Of a stretch of DNA of 64,000 nucleotides, positions 39,862 through 50,029 are shown in pieces (position 1 is the stretch's first letter; every line of letters starts with the position of its first letter). The notes below the pieces were generated by a model. It was not told the DNA's origin. It worked only from the letters and a program-made list of their open reading frames with translations, and searched no databases. The translations under genes were made by a program, and so were the position numbers. The DNA is from Gammaproteobacteria bacterium (GTDB lineage: Bacteria > Pseudomonadota > Gammaproteobacteria > Steroidobacterales > Steroidobacteraceae), in NCBI GenBank assembly GCA_025355165.1, contig JANYAD010000030.1, forward strand, positions 23,854 through 87,853. Direction: 5' to 3'.

Positions 39862-40593
39862 TTAGATCATCCCGCCATTGATGGAAATAATTTGGCCCGT
39901 AATGTAGGCCGCCTGACGAGATGCGAGGAACGCCACTAGACTGGCGACCTCATCGGGGGAGCCGGGGCGCTTCATCGGCACCATGTTGCCGATGGCCGTC
40001 TGGTCAAAGGCGCACTTGGTCATCTCAGTTGAAATGATGCCGGGTGCAACCGCATTGACAGTGATTCCGCGGCTCGCCACTTCCAAGCTTAATGCTTTGG
40101 TAGCCGCGTTCAGCGCGCCCTTCGCCGCAGCGTAATTGACCTGTCCCCGGTTTCCGAGAAGCGCGGTCACTGACGAGATACTGATTACGCGGCCCCACCG
40201 CGTTCGGATCATGGGCAGCATGAGCGGTTGCGTAACGTTGTAGAAGCCGTTGATCGAGACATCAATGACCCGATGCCATTGCTGTGGGCTCATTCCAGGA
40301 AAAACTGCATCGTCGTGAATCCCGGCATTGTTGACCAACACCTGAATCGCCCCTTCCTCGATGATTGTGTCCAGCGCGCTTCGCGTCGAGCCCGCATCGG
40401 TCAGGTCGAATTGTATGGCGCTTGCGCTGCCTCCGGCCGCGACGATACCCGCGACGACTGATTGAGCGGCTTCCATGCCGCGATGTGCATGCACGTAGAC
40501 GAAATGCCCTTGGGCACTCAAGGCGCGACATATGGCGCTGCCTATGCCGCCACTTCCGCCGGTGACCAAGGCGCGCGTAGGGGGTTCGATCAT
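39862..40593 (-). CDS. FabG-type 3-ketoacyl-ACP reductase of the aryl polyene-type cluster (ApeQ-like)
   Basis: VTGGSGGIGSAICRALSAQGHFVYVHAHR...YAAAKGALNAATKALSLEVASRGITVNAVAPGII. Confidence 0.9.
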   Translation of the reverse strand: MIEPPTRALVTGGSGGIGSAICRALSAQGHFVYVHAHRGMEAAQSVVAGIVAAGGSASAIQFDLTDAGSTRSALDTIIEEGAIQVLVNNAGIHDDAVFPGMSPQQWHRVIDVSINGFYNVTQPLMLPMIRTRWGRVISISSVTALLGNRGQVNYAAAKGALNAATKALSLEVASRGITVNAVAPGIISTEMTKCAFDQTAIGNMVPMKRPGSPDEVASLVAFLASRQAAYITGQIISINGGMI

Positions 40594-41030
40594 GATCTTG
40601 ACCTTCTCGCGGCATCGAGCACCACCGTGGCGCGGCCGCTGAGCAATGTTCTCCCTGGATCGCTTAATTCGAACTCATATAACGCCGCGAGATCATCGCC
40701 GGCAAGATGGGTGACCTCGCATATCAAGTCAGACTCGATATCATCCAAACGCAAGACGAACAGGCGCATATCGCGCACGCCCGCCAAGAGGCCGCCCTGC
40801 GAGAGGCCTGCGCCGCTCAAAGCACCATGCAGGGCCATGGCTTGCGCGGCGTATTCCACTCCGCAGGCAATACCTAAACGTTGGTGCGAACGCAGCGGAT
40901 TGTCGGGCGCGCGATGCGTACTTGTGCGGCAACGGACGCCCTTCGCATTCCATTCGATCACTTCATCCAAGAGGCACATGCGGCCGCGATGAGGGATGCG
41001 CGCCTCGATCCATTCGCGATTCAGGAGCAT
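40590..41030 (-). CDS. 3-hydroxyacyl-ACP dehydratase-like (ApeP-like hotdog)
   Basis: IPHRGRMCLLDEVIEWNAKGVRCRTSTH...GVEYAAQAMALHGALSG. Confidence 0.82.
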   Translation of the reverse strand: MLLNREWIEARIPHRGRMCLLDEVIEWNAKGVRCRTSTHRAPDNPLRSHQRLGIACGVEYAAQAMALHGALSGAGLSQGGLLAGVRDMRLFVLRLDDIESDLICEVTHLAGDDLAALYEFELSDPGRTLLSGRATVVLDAARRSRS

Positions 41031-41818
41031 GGCTGCACTTGCACGGATGCGCGCGACACATCAAGGTAATCGAGAACCGCATACCCCGAGGAACCCGTTG
41101 CGAGCAAGCGAAGCAGCGGCAAGGATCGCGCCGCAGGAATCGCAGTCCTCAAGGCTTCTAGGCCTTTATCCGGTATGAGGTCTGCATTCTCGTCGGTGAG
41201 GACGAGATCAATCCTCGCCAGCGAAGTTCGACCCCTTTCGGGCGTCAGAACCATCGCGACGCCAAACGCATCCGGTATGGGACGTTTGGCGTGCAGCGGC
41301 GGCGGATATTCCGTGTCATACGCGACCAGCAACACGGCCTGTTGATCGACCGCAGTTTGAGCGAGTGCGTCCAGCAAGCCCGCGACGAAGCTGGCGTCGA
41401 AGGCGCATAGGACATTCGCCTCGGCCATGGAGCCGGTGGAAATGCTCCAATAGCCCGCTGCCACGTTGTGCACGGAATTCGAAAATCGCGTCGGCGAGAC
41501 CTCGCGGGAAGACAGCGCCAAAGCTTGGCAGATTTCGTGGCAGATATGGCCGTCGCTCCCCGAGGAGCAGAATACGCTCGGTATGTGCGCGGCGTCCGCT
41601 TCGGCATTGGCGGCGGCTTCATGCGCAATGGCCAACGCCAACTTCACGACGCGTCCGGTCCGCCGTCGTTCCGCGGCCGGCAGCGTTACGGGGCTGGGCA
41701 ATTGGGTGGGCGCAGATTGGTATGGCTGCCGGCCGGCCAGTACCGACGCGGCCTGTGGCCAGTTGTCAAATCCCGGACCGAGGATGCCGATCCCGCCTAT
41801 GTATGCGGACAATCTCAT
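41021..41818 (-). CDS. Beta-ketoacyl synthase chain-length-factor-like protein (ApeC-like)
   Basis: MRLSAYIGGIGILGPGFDNWPQA...FSNSVHNVAAGYWSISTGSMAEANVLCAFDASFVAGLLDAL. Confidence 0.8.
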   Translation of the reverse strand: MRLSAYIGGIGILGPGFDNWPQAASVLAGRQPYQSAPTQLPSPVTLPAAERRRTGRVVKLALAIAHEAAANAEADAAHIPSVFCSSGSDGHICHEICQALALSSREVSPTRFSNSVHNVAAGYWSISTGSMAEANVLCAFDASFVAGLLDALAQTAVDQQAVLLVAYDTEYPPPLHAKRPIPDAFGVAMVLTPERGRTSLARIDLVLTDENADLIPDKGLEALRTAIPAARSLPLLRLLATGSSGYAVLDYLDVSRASVQVQPCS

Positions 41819-43017
41819 CCGGCGCGGCCGAATATCAAGCTGCAATTCGTGCCGCCGAATCCGAAGGAATTGCTGAGAACGCGCCTCAGGGGTACTCGAC
41901 GATTGTCTCGAATGTAATGGGCCATCAGACTCGGGTCGATCCGAGTGCTCGGTACGCCCCCCGGCATCAAACCGTTCTGCACCGCGAGTGCACTGATCAC
42001 CGCCTCCAACGCGCCCGCTGCGCCCAAGGTATGGCCTGTTGCCCCTTTGGTGGAACTGCAGGGCGTGGTCGGTCCGAACAGGCTGGTCACTGCCTGACTT
42101 TCCGACCGGTCATTGCTGGGTGTCCCCGTACCGTGCAAGTTTATATAGTCGATGTCACCAGGCTCCATCGAGCCTGAGTTCAAGGCCGCTTGCATGGCGC
42201 GTTTCGCACCTAGCCCTTCCGGGTGCGGAGCAGACATGTGGTAGGCGTCACTGGATTCACCCACGCCCAAAAGTAGCACGGAGTCGCCATCGAGGTTTTC
42301 CGTCACCCGTTCCAGCACGGCGAACGCGGCGGCTTCACCGACCGAAATGCCGTCGCGCGCAGCATCGAAGGGTCGGCACGGGGAGGGCGAAGAGAGCTGT
42401 AGCGAATGAAATCCATATAGGGTGGTGAGACACAGCGAGTCGGTACCGCCCACCAAAGCTGCATCGATGACACCTGCTTCGATCATGCGGCGGGCCGCGC
42501 CGAATACTTTGGCGCTGGATGCGCATGCCGACGACACCGCTACCGCCGGCCCCTCCAAGCCGCAGCGCCGCCGTAAGTAGTCGGCGACGGAAAACGAGTT
42601 ATGCGTGGTGCCATATTCGAAACTTGCCGGCAGCGCGCCGCTGACCGGATCGCGCGCCCGGTAAGCGAGCTCGGTTTGCAAGATGCCTGCCGTGCTAGTG
42701 CCGATAAACACACCGACACGACGCCGGCCCCAGCGTGCGGCGGCGCGTTGCACAGTTTCGAAGAAACCATCCTGCTGCAACGCGAGCTCGGCCAACCGGT
42801 TGTTGCGACAATTGAATATCTGCAATGCCTTTGGCAGCCGCTGAGAATCGACCCCCGGCACTTCGCCGATGTGAGTGTCTAGATCCACGCTCTCGAAGGT
42901 GCAGCGCGTCAGTCCGCTGCGTTGCTCGACGAGACTCTGCAATGTGGGCGCGATTCCTCGGCCGATGCAACTGGTCGCCGTAAATTCCGCCAGCAGCAGC
43001 GGCCGCATAGTTCTCAT
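41815..43017 (-). CDS. Beta-ketoacyl-ACP synthase (ApeO-like)
   Basis: SSACASSAKVFGAARRMIEAG (active-site Cys), NLHGTGTPSND and KGATGHTLGAAGALEA (His residues). Confidence 0.9.
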   Translation of the reverse strand: MRTMRPLLLAEFTATSCIGRGIAPTLQSLVEQRSGLTRCTFESVDLDTHIGEVPGVDSQRLPKALQIFNCRNNRLAELALQQDGFFETVQRAAARWGRRRVGVFIGTSTAGILQTELAYRARDPVSGALPASFEYGTTHNSFSVADYLRRRCGLEGPAVAVSSACASSAKVFGAARRMIEAGVIDAALVGGTDSLCLTTLYGFHSLQLSSPSPCRPFDAARDGISVGEAAAFAVLERVTENLDGDSVLLLGVGESSDAYHMSAPHPEGLGAKRAMQAALNSGSMEPGDIDYINLHGTGTPSNDRSESQAVTSLFGPTTPCSSTKGATGHTLGAAGALEAVISALAVQNGLMPGGVPSTRIDPSLMAHYIRDNRRVPLRRVLSNSFGFGGTNCSLIFGRAG

Positions 43018-43832
43018 GGCAATGCCGAGCGCAGCGTGACGGGACTCAATCCCTTAGCATTCATCGCCTCCAGCAAGCGCGGCAACACTTCCACGATCAC
43101 CGGTCTTCCTGCGCGGCTGCGCGCCGCATGGCCATCGTGCAACAACAGGATGTCTCCCGGGCGAAGCGGATTGGCCAAGCGGTTGAATACCGCATCAGGA
43201 TCGGAATTCACGGTGTCGAAGCCGCGGCGCGTCCAACTGGCAAGGCGCAATTTGAGCCGCACCAAGATCGGATCGAGAAAGGGATTGCGCAGACCGGCCG
43301 GTGCCCGAAAGAAAATGGGCATGCTCGCGGTGACGCGATGGATGCTCTCTTGCGCTCGAGAAATTTCGCCGCGCATCCCGCTCGGGCCGAGCAACGAAAA
43401 ATTATGCCGGTGCCGGTGACTGTGATTTTCTATCGTATGGCCGCGCCTGACAATTTCTTGCGCCAAATCCGGGTAACGGAGCACGCGCTCGCCCACGCAA
43501 AAGAAGGTTGCGCTTGCCCTATACCGCTCCAGTTGCGCCAAGACATCGGGCGTGACGCTGGGCTCGGGTCCATCATCGATGGTAAGCGCTACTCCCATCG
43601 CAGTCCTGCCGGTCGCAGGCAGCCGGGTCCAATTCGGGCCGAGCAGCTGGCTGCGCGGCCAAAGTCCAGCCGCGGCCAACGCAACATGGTTCGCAAGCAC
43701 CGCGCTGAGCGCCCATGGCCAGATATGCGGCCGCTCGATGAGCGAAGCGACCGCCCCTAAATGCAAAGCGCCGCTCCCATACAACAACGGCGAGGGCGTC
43801 CACACGCCGGATAAACTATCTTTTTGCTTCAT
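43014..43832 (-). CDS. CE4 polysaccharide deacetylase-family protein
   Basis: TIDDGPEPSVTPDVLAQLERYRASATFFCVGERV...HTIENHSHRHRH. Confidence 0.87.
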   Translation of the reverse strand: MKQKDSLSGVWTPSPLLYGSGALHLGAVASLIERPHIWPWALSAVLANHVALAAAGLWPRSQLLGPNWTRLPATGRTAMGVALTIDDGPEPSVTPDVLAQLERYRASATFFCVGERVLRYPDLAQEIVRRGHTIENHSHRHRHNFSLLGPSGMRGEISRAQESIHRVTASMPIFFRAPAGLRNPFLDPILVRLKLRLASWTRRGFDTVNSDPDAVFNRLANPLRPGDILLLHDGHAARSRAGRPVIVEVLPRLLEAMNAKGLSPVTLRSALP

Positions 43833-44467
43833 TTGAAACGCGAATCCAGAAAATTCTCCCACAGCTTCGACCAGGTGCGCCATTCATGTCCGCCTTCAAT
43901 GACATCGATCGCATCAGGTGGCAGCGCTTTTGCGAGCAAGCTATGCGCCGAGGAAAATCGATCATCGCGCCCATAACCCAAGAATATCGACGGCAAGAGC
44001 GCCCGTGTTTTGAGGTGGCGCCATAGTCGGCGCTCCGAGTCCGCTTCTGCAAGCTCGCCGGGCTCCCATGCCGCCAAGCCGCCGGCCGAAGCAATTTCCG
44101 CGATCAACATGCGATTCCCGAGATAGGGTGCCACCAGAAACAGGCCTGCCAACCCATCCGGATAAGAACTGGCATAGTGAAGCGCCAACGATCCGCCCAA
44201 CGAGATTCCTGCCAGCCAAACCGACGCGCCGGAGGCGAGTGCCGGCAATACGATGTCGAAACGCAGGCGCTGCAACGCTCCCCGGTCAGCCAGGTGCTGC
44301 ATTTCCAGATCGATGAACGTTAGGTCTAAGGGAGTGTAACGGTCAATGACGGCCTGCGCGAAGCCCGCCTGCAAGAAGTCGCGGGCGCATTGATAAGCTC
44401 CGGGCAGCCATATCATTTGCGTCGTTGCCGCGGCGCCGGCTTTGGCCGCGCTAAGCAGACTGCGCAT
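43829..44467 (-). CDS. Alpha/beta hydrolase
   Basis: VWLAGISLGGSLALHYASSYPDGLAGLFLVAPYLG nucleophile elbow; internal Met start at 44467 overlaps the MMPL gene end. Confidence 0.75.
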   Translation of the reverse strand: MRSLLSAAKAGAAATTQMIWLPGAYQCARDFLQAGFAQAVIDRYTPLDLTFIDLEMQHLADRGALQRLRFDIVLPALASGASVWLAGISLGGSLALHYASSYPDGLAGLFLVAPYLGNRMLIAEIASAGGLAAWEPGELAEADSERRLWRHLKTRALLPSIFLGYGRDDRFSSAHSLLAKALPPDAIDVIEGGHEWRTWSKLWENFLDSRFK

Positions 44468-46847
44468 CGGGACTTGCGGCGCCAAAGGCGATGGCGGCAA
44501 ACAGCAGCGCGAGAAACGCGCCCGGGGCCACCGTGGTTCCCAGTGCAACCAGAACCGGGACTTGCGAGAAGGATAGCAGCCCGAAACCAATCACGCAGCT
44601 CGCGTTGGCGATGAGCAGCGATGCGAGCGTGAGCGACTCGCTGGCCGGTTCGCGCTGGTTCGCTTGACGGTCAAAAAACAACGCATAGTTCGATCCGACG
44701 GCGACGATCAGCAGCATGCCCACCAAGTGCAGAATGCTCAACTGCACGCCACTGATAGCCAATGCCGCCGCCACGGTAAGCACCGACAGCACCAAAGGCG
44801 CTAGCACTCGGGCGACCCGCAGCGGCGAGCGCAGCGCGGCCAGCAACAAGACGCTGAGCGCCGTGAATCCCGCTAGCGAAAAACGAATGGCCTCCGATAA
44901 GTAGCTGTCATAAAGAGCGTCCGACTCCTGCTTGAGGTCGAGTACGCGCGCTTCGGGCAAATCTGCCTTGTGCAGTGTGGCCACCACCCGGGCCACGTCG
45001 ATGTCGTGCCCGACGGCCGCGGCACGCAACGGCAGCAACGCATTCCATTGCTCCCTCTGATGGAGAATCAAGGCATCGAATCCCGGGTTTAACGATGTAC
45101 CCGACAAGTCTCGCGACGTGAGCAATGCCATGTGGCGCGTCGTCTCGACATCTTCTAAAAAGGGCTGCAAGCGATCCAGGCGCAGCGGCAAACCCTGGAC
45201 CGCCTGTTGCAAATTGACGCGCAACTGCGCCGGACCCGGAAGGCTGCTGCGACGCATCTCCTGGGCCGCCGTACTGGGCAGGTAAAGAGTCGGATTTTCA
45301 TAGCCCCCGATCACCTTATCGTCTACCAACGATTGCAGCGAATGCGCGGCGCGCTCAGCGCCGCGCAATATTGATTCCATGTCGGCTCCGGACACGATGA
45401 CCAAATCGCGAACGTCTGCGGCGCCTAGATCTGCGCGCAGCTTAGCATCGTAATTCTGCTCTTCGATCGATATCGGGCTCAGCGCGGAAAGCTCGCGATT
45501 CCAAAGCGTACTCTTATGCTGATACAGCACGGCAAGCGCGATCATCGCCAACGCGCTGCCTGAAAGCATCAGGCCGCCGCGGCCGATGCGGTGGCATTTA
45601 CGCAGCAGCCGCGCAACCCCGGCACCGAATCGGCTGACATCGTGGATGACAAACCCCGACGGGAGCAAAGCCGGCAGCACATAACGAGTGACCAGGCCGG
45701 CGGCAATCAGACCGCTGATGGAATACAGCCCCAGCTGCTTCAGACCGGGAAATCCCGACGGCAATAGCGAAGCGAAGCCGCAAACGGATGTCAGCATGCC
45801 TAGTCGAATGGTCGGCCACCAACGCTGGCGCCACGAGCGAGCCGCTTCATCGGAAGGTGCCCTGCGCGACTGAACGAAAAAATAGATGGAGTAATCGACC
45901 GATTCACCAATCAGCGTGATGCCAAAGCCCAAAGTGATGCCGTGAACGACCCCAAAACTTAAGGCAACGGCCGCGACGCCAATCAGTGCGCCGCTGGCGA
46001 CCGGCAGCAGCCCCAAGCCCAGTGCCGTCAGGGAACGATAGACCGCAAGCAGCAGCGTCACCACCAGGATACCGCTGAGGATGGATAGGCGAATCGTGGC
46101 CTTTTCAATTTTGGCGCGCGCTTGCATCGCAAATACGCCGGGTCCGCTTAAGTGCAATTGCAGATCATCGGCCGTCCCGTTTTGCGATTTCCCCGCCGCT
46201 GCGGCAAAGGCGGCGCGAATCGCATCGACTGCTCTGCTTTGCGCGTCGCTGTCCGAGCCAATGGCCGCGGTTTGCGCCACTGCCAAGGCACGAGTTCCGT
46301 CGGCGGACACCCAAACTCCGTCGCGGCTTTCCGGCGACGCGGAACGGGTCAGTTGGTCAAGGATATTGAGCAACTCGCCGGTCGGGTCGCGCGGCAATAG
46401 CGACTTGAACAGCACCCCCGCGGGCGATGCCAAGCTCTCGATCGTGTCTTGAATCGCGGCGTGCAAGCCGGCCGCCGTGAAGCGCTCCGCACTAACCGAC
46501 TCGCTGAGAAGATAGCGGTGCTGAAACAGAAACTCCCGGTCTCTTTGCGCCGCGATAAATTCGCCGTTGCTGACACTGGAAAATTGCGGATCCTGGCGCA
46601 GACGGTTCGCCATGGCGATAGATACCCGAGCACGTTCCGCCGGCTCTCCATGCTCGACGGCGATCAGGATCAGCCGTGAAGCGGGTCCATCGCGCAGCTG
46701 GTCCACCAGCAACTGTTGTGTGGGAGTGGGATGCGCCGGCAAGAAGGCCGATAAATCCGTGATGTAATGCGCCCGCGCCACGACGATCGCGGCAAGCCCG
46801 ATGCACAGGACCCAGACGATGATTACGCGCGCCCGCCTCGAGGTCAT
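44451..46847 (-). CDS. MMPL/RND-superfamily exporter (ApeM-like)
   Basis: 798 aa with two TM blocks, including GITLGFGITLIGESVDYSIYFFVQ. Confidence 0.88.
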   Translation of the reverse strand: MTSRRARVIIVWVLCIGLAAIVVARAHYITDLSAFLPAHPTPTQQLLVDQLRDGPASRLILIAVEHGEPAERARVSIAMANRLRQDPQFSSVSNGEFIAAQRDREFLFQHRYLLSESVSAERFTAAGLHAAIQDTIESLASPAGVLFKSLLPRDPTGELLNILDQLTRSASPESRDGVWVSADGTRALAVAQTAAIGSDSDAQSRAVDAIRAAFAAAAGKSQNGTADDLQLHLSGPGVFAMQARAKIEKATIRLSILSGILVVTLLLAVYRSLTALGLGLLPVASGALIGVAAVALSFGVVHGITLGFGITLIGESVDYSIYFFVQSRRAPSDEAARSWRQRWWPTIRLGMLTSVCGFASLLPSGFPGLKQLGLYSISGLIAAGLVTRYVLPALLPSGFVIHDVSRFGAGVARLLRKCHRIGRGGLMLSGSALAMIALAVLYQHKSTLWNRELSALSPISIEEQNYDAKLRADLGAADVRDLVIVSGADMESILRGAERAAHSLQSLVDDKVIGGYENPTLYLPSTAAQEMRRSSLPGPAQLRVNLQQAVQGLPLRLDRLQPFLEDVETTRHMALLTSRDLSGTSLNPGFDALILHQREQWNALLPLRAAAVGHDIDVARVVATLHKADLPEARVLDLKQESDALYDSYLSEAIRFSLAGFTALSVLLLAALRSPLRVARVLAPLVLSVLTVAAALAISGVQLSILHLVGMLLIVAVGSNYALFFDRQANQREPASESLTLASLLIANASCVIGFGLLSFSQVPVLVALGTTVAPGAFLALLFAAIAFGAASPDAQSA

Positions 46848-47449
46848 GGCAGAGCAGGGCGCAGTGTCATCAGCGAACGATCACCATCGGGTTGGCGGAT
46901 TTCGACTTTCAACAACTGGTCGCGAATACCATCGATGCGTACCTGGGTCACCGAGTTCTTGACCTTGGAGTCAAGCGGCAGCAGCGTGAGGGTCCAGCGC
47001 GCAATATTACCGCTGAATTCCAAACGGAATAATTTCTCCAGCGCGCTTCGATCGCCTGCCAAAGTGGCGCGAATACTTTCTACAAAAGGCAGCACCTGCG
47101 GATAAGCATGCAAATCCAAGATGCGGCGGCTGTGGGCGCGCTCCACCGTCAAGGACCCGCCACTTAAGATCAATGTTTCAGCGCGCGGTTTGAGCGTGCG
47201 TTTTTCGAGCCGGTCAGTTGCGTCGTACCGCAATTCGCCGGAGGACTCGATGGGATGATTCAGGACGTGCAGAAATTGCTGCTCGACGAATTCGACCCGG
47301 CCATGTTGCCGCATCGCGAGCAAGCCCATGAGCTGGTCGAGATCATTGAAAGAAGGCGTTGTGGTTATGCGTGGCGCGGGAGGCGCGGCGCCGGCGGCGC
47401 CCGCGCCTGCCAGGCCGACCATCATTACCAGCAAGAGCGTACGCGGCAT
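46844..47449 (-). CDS. LolA-like outer-membrane lipoprotein carrier protein (ApeL-like)
   Basis: Signal peptide; SFNDLDQLMGLLAMRQHGRVEFVEQQFLHVLNHPIESSGELRYDATDRLEKRTLKP. Confidence 0.78.
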   Translation of the reverse strand: MPRTLLLVMMVGLAGAGAAGAAPPAPRITTTPSFNDLDQLMGLLAMRQHGRVEFVEQQFLHVLNHPIESSGELRYDATDRLEKRTLKPRAETLILSGGSLTVERAHSRRILDLHAYPQVLPFVESIRATLAGDRSALEKLFRLEFSGNIARWTLTLLPLDSKVKNSVTQVRIDGIRDQLLKVEIRQPDGDRSLMTLRPALP

Positions 47450-48378
47450 TAGTTACTCCGATTTTCCGCAGGTCGGTGCCAGAAATCGAAAAAGTTGAAC
47501 CAATTGTAGGGGTCGGTGCGGCAGTAAGACTCGAGCACCGCGGCATAACGCTGCAAGGCGGCGCGCACCGCGAGATCGCGGCTTCCCACCGCCATGGCGG
47601 AAAAGTCCGCCACCGGTTCGAAAACGACGTGGTAGTTATTCTTGCCCCGATAGAGCCCCGCCATGAAGAAGACGGGGCAGCGTAGGATGGCGGCGGCGCG
47701 CATCGGCCCGGTCGGCAAAAGGGCCTGCTTTCCTAGAAAACTGACCGCCTGGGTGGGTTCCGCGCCCAAGGTGCGATCAGCGAGAACACCGACGCAGCCG
47801 CCGCGGTCGAGCCGTTCGGCGATGTTGATCATGGCATCAATTTGGCCAAGTGCGACGATATCCGGAACGGTGTGCGGATTGATGGCCGCGAGGATGGCGC
47901 TGATCTTGCGCGCATTCTCCTCGTACATCGCCATTGACACTCGCAGCCCATCTTGGCGCCGACCAAGAGAATGCATGACCGCAAAGCTGCCCATATGGGC
48001 GCCCAACAGCAGCGCACCCCGGCCCTTCAGGACCTGAGCCAGCACCATGGCCTCTCCTTGCAATGAAACGTTGAATTTCTCGAACTGCTCGTTCATGAGA
48101 AAGACACGGTCGTGAATGGTGGTAGCGAAGCTCAAAATCTGCAGGAAGCGGTCACGGGCAGTGGGTTTCCTTCTCAACGCGAGCCGCAAGTAACAGCGCG
48201 AGTGGCGCCGGGCGCCGGGAGCGAACAAAAAGAAATAAAAGGCGATGCCGTAAAGAATACTGCGGCTCAGGCTTCGACCGAAGCGGATCGACAGGAATGC
48301 CATAAGCTTGAGCAACCACAGGCTGCCGCGCTCGCGATGTCTGACCCACTCGGCCGCTTTTGCTTGATTAACGCTCAT
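47449..48378 (-). CDS. LpxL/HtrB-type acyltransferase
   Basis: WLLKLMAFLSIRFGRSLSRSILYGIAFYFFLF...GALLLGAHMGSFAVMHSLG. Confidence 0.85.
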   Translation of the reverse strand: MSVNQAKAAEWVRHRERGSLWLLKLMAFLSIRFGRSLSRSILYGIAFYFFLFAPGARRHSRCYLRLALRRKPTARDRFLQILSFATTIHDRVFLMNEQFEKFNVSLQGEAMVLAQVLKGRGALLLGAHMGSFAVMHSLGRRQDGLRVSMAMYEENARKISAILAAINPHTVPDIVALGQIDAMINIAERLDRGGCVGVLADRTLGAEPTQAVSFLGKQALLPTGPMRAAAILRCPVFFMAGLYRGKNNYHVVFEPVADFSAMAVGSRDLAVRAALQRYAAVLESYCRTDPYNWFNFFDFWHRPAENRSN

Positions 48379-48664
48379 GCAGAGAGCCGCTTGCCACTTT
48401 TCGATTCTCAACTCGAATCGTGAAGTGAATCAAACCCGCGGCAGTAGCCTCGTGTTCCAGAAGGAGGGTGTCGCGCGGCCGAACCGCGTCGAAAAACTTC
48501 ACAGACCCAATGTGCCAACCCTTCAGATCAATTCCTCGATCAAGTGCAATGGCGTTGAGCATCTGGTCCAGCAAGACGGCGCCTGGCATTATCGGAAAAG
48601 CGGGGAAATGCCCGTCGAATGCAGGATGATCCGCGTCGATATCGACCGAGCTATGCATCCTCAT
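48368..48664 (-). CDS. 3-hydroxyacyl-ACP dehydratase FabZ/FabA-like (ApeI-like)
   Basis: HPAFDGHFPAFPIMPGAVLLDQML hotdog signature. Confidence 0.85.
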   Translation of the reverse strand: MRMHSSVDIDADHPAFDGHFPAFPIMPGAVLLDQMLNAIALDRGIDLKGWHIGSVKFFDAVRPRDTLLLEHEATAAGLIHFTIRVENRKVASGSLHER

Positions 48665-50025
48665 GGCGAGTCGTCCGCCCGCAATCGGCTTTCGGCAAAA
48701 CCCTGCAGTGCGGCTTGCGGCAGTTTGCCGGTCGCATTGCGCGGCAGTTCCTCGACCATGAGCAAAGGCCGCGGCAGAAACGCCGAGTCTATCTTCCGCC
48801 TCAGGTGTTCGATGAGAGTCGCAACGCTCACGCCGGGCGCGACCACTACGGCGCCTAAGCGATCGACGCCGGTAGATTCATTTGGACCTTCGCGCAGGAA
48901 AAACGCACCGTCCCTAACTCCGGGAATGGCGTTGAGCTGGGCATTCAAATAGCCGAAAGAGCTGCGCTTGCCGGCCACGTTTACCAGGTCTGCCATGCGA
49001 CCATGCAGCAAGAACTCCTCCTCGCCTGTGATCTCGACTACATCGCACATGGGCGTCAGCTGCTCAATGTGGCCGCCTTGCGCATAGGCTTGATCTTTCG
49101 ACATACTGAGTCGAACGCCGGGCCAAAGCCGCCATGCGAGAGTGTCAGCAGTGCGGCGCATGGCAATTTGGCCCGTCTCCGTCGAGCCGTAAATTTCCAG
49201 TAGTGGCGTGCGGTATTTTTTCTCCACTTCGCGCGCCAGCGCCTGGTTCAACGGTGCGGTGGCACAGATCACCAGATCTATCGGCGGGAACTGCACTTCG
49301 GAACCCAGCAGCGTGCGCAGGTGAATGGGTGTGGTGACGAGAATTCGAGGCCGCGGAACCGCCTCGACGGCAGCCGCGACGTCGGCGGGATAAAAAGGCC
49401 GCTCGGCGCAGAAGGCATTGCCGCCGAGGAGCGCGAGCAGCACCGACGATTCAAACCCGTACATGTGCTGCCCGGGCACGGTGGCAACTATCGCATGGCT
49501 CTGGCCGTCCACGATACCCAAGCGCGGCGCGCCGGTTTGAATACTGCGCGCCAGCAGACCCCAGGTTTTTTGAAACGGCACGGGTACGCCGGTCGATCCC
49601 GACGTGAACACGATGGCGGCGAGCTGACCGGCTGCGATGGCGGGAATTCTCAAGCTCTCCTGCGGTCCCGAAGGAGCGCATACGGGCAGCTGCGCAGGGA
49701 AATTAAACTGCGGCAAGTCAATGTCGCAGTGCGCATCGTCGGTGAGGCAGAAGGTGTCGGGCGCGAATGCAGAGAGCTGCGCAATGACTTGGGGTGTATG
49801 AGCCGAGGGAAGGAGGCTCACCCGCTGCGACAGAAGGCAGGACGCCAGTCCGACAGTGAAGTGATACCGATCGGCACAAACATTCAAAACATGCTTGGAT
49901 TCGGGCAGCCGCTGTGCAAGGTGATGAGCGTCCGATAAGAATTGTCGGACGGTTATCGGGACACCCGCGCGGTAGGCCACCGTCGCGGTCGGTAAGGTGT
50001 GTGAAAGAAGCGCGATGGGGTCCAT
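48661..50025 (-). CDS. AMP-dependent acyl-CoA/ACP ligase (ApeH-like)
   Basis: AAIVFTSGSTGVPVPFQKTWG, EIYGSTETGQIAMRR, LPRNATGKLPQAALQ. Confidence 0.88.
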   Translation of the reverse strand: MDPIALLSHTLPTATVAYRAGVPITVRQFLSDAHHLAQRLPESKHVLNVCADRYHFTVGLASCLLSQRVSLLPSAHTPQVIAQLSAFAPDTFCLTDDAHCDIDLPQFNFPAQLPVCAPSGPQESLRIPAIAAGQLAAIVFTSGSTGVPVPFQKTWGLLARSIQTGAPRLGIVDGQSHAIVATVPGQHMYGFESSVLLALLGGNAFCAERPFYPADVAAAVEAVPRPRILVTTPIHLRTLLGSEVQFPPIDLVICATAPLNQALAREVEKKYRTPLLEIYGSTETGQIAMRRTADTLAWRLWPGVRLSMSKDQAYAQGGHIEQLTPMCDVVEITGEEEFLLHGRMADLVNVAGKRSSFGYLNAQLNAIPGVRDGAFFLREGPNESTGVDRLGAVVVAPGVSVATLIEHLRRKIDSAFLPRPLLMVEELPRNATGKLPQAALQGFAESRLRADDSP

Positions 50026-50029
50026 GAGA

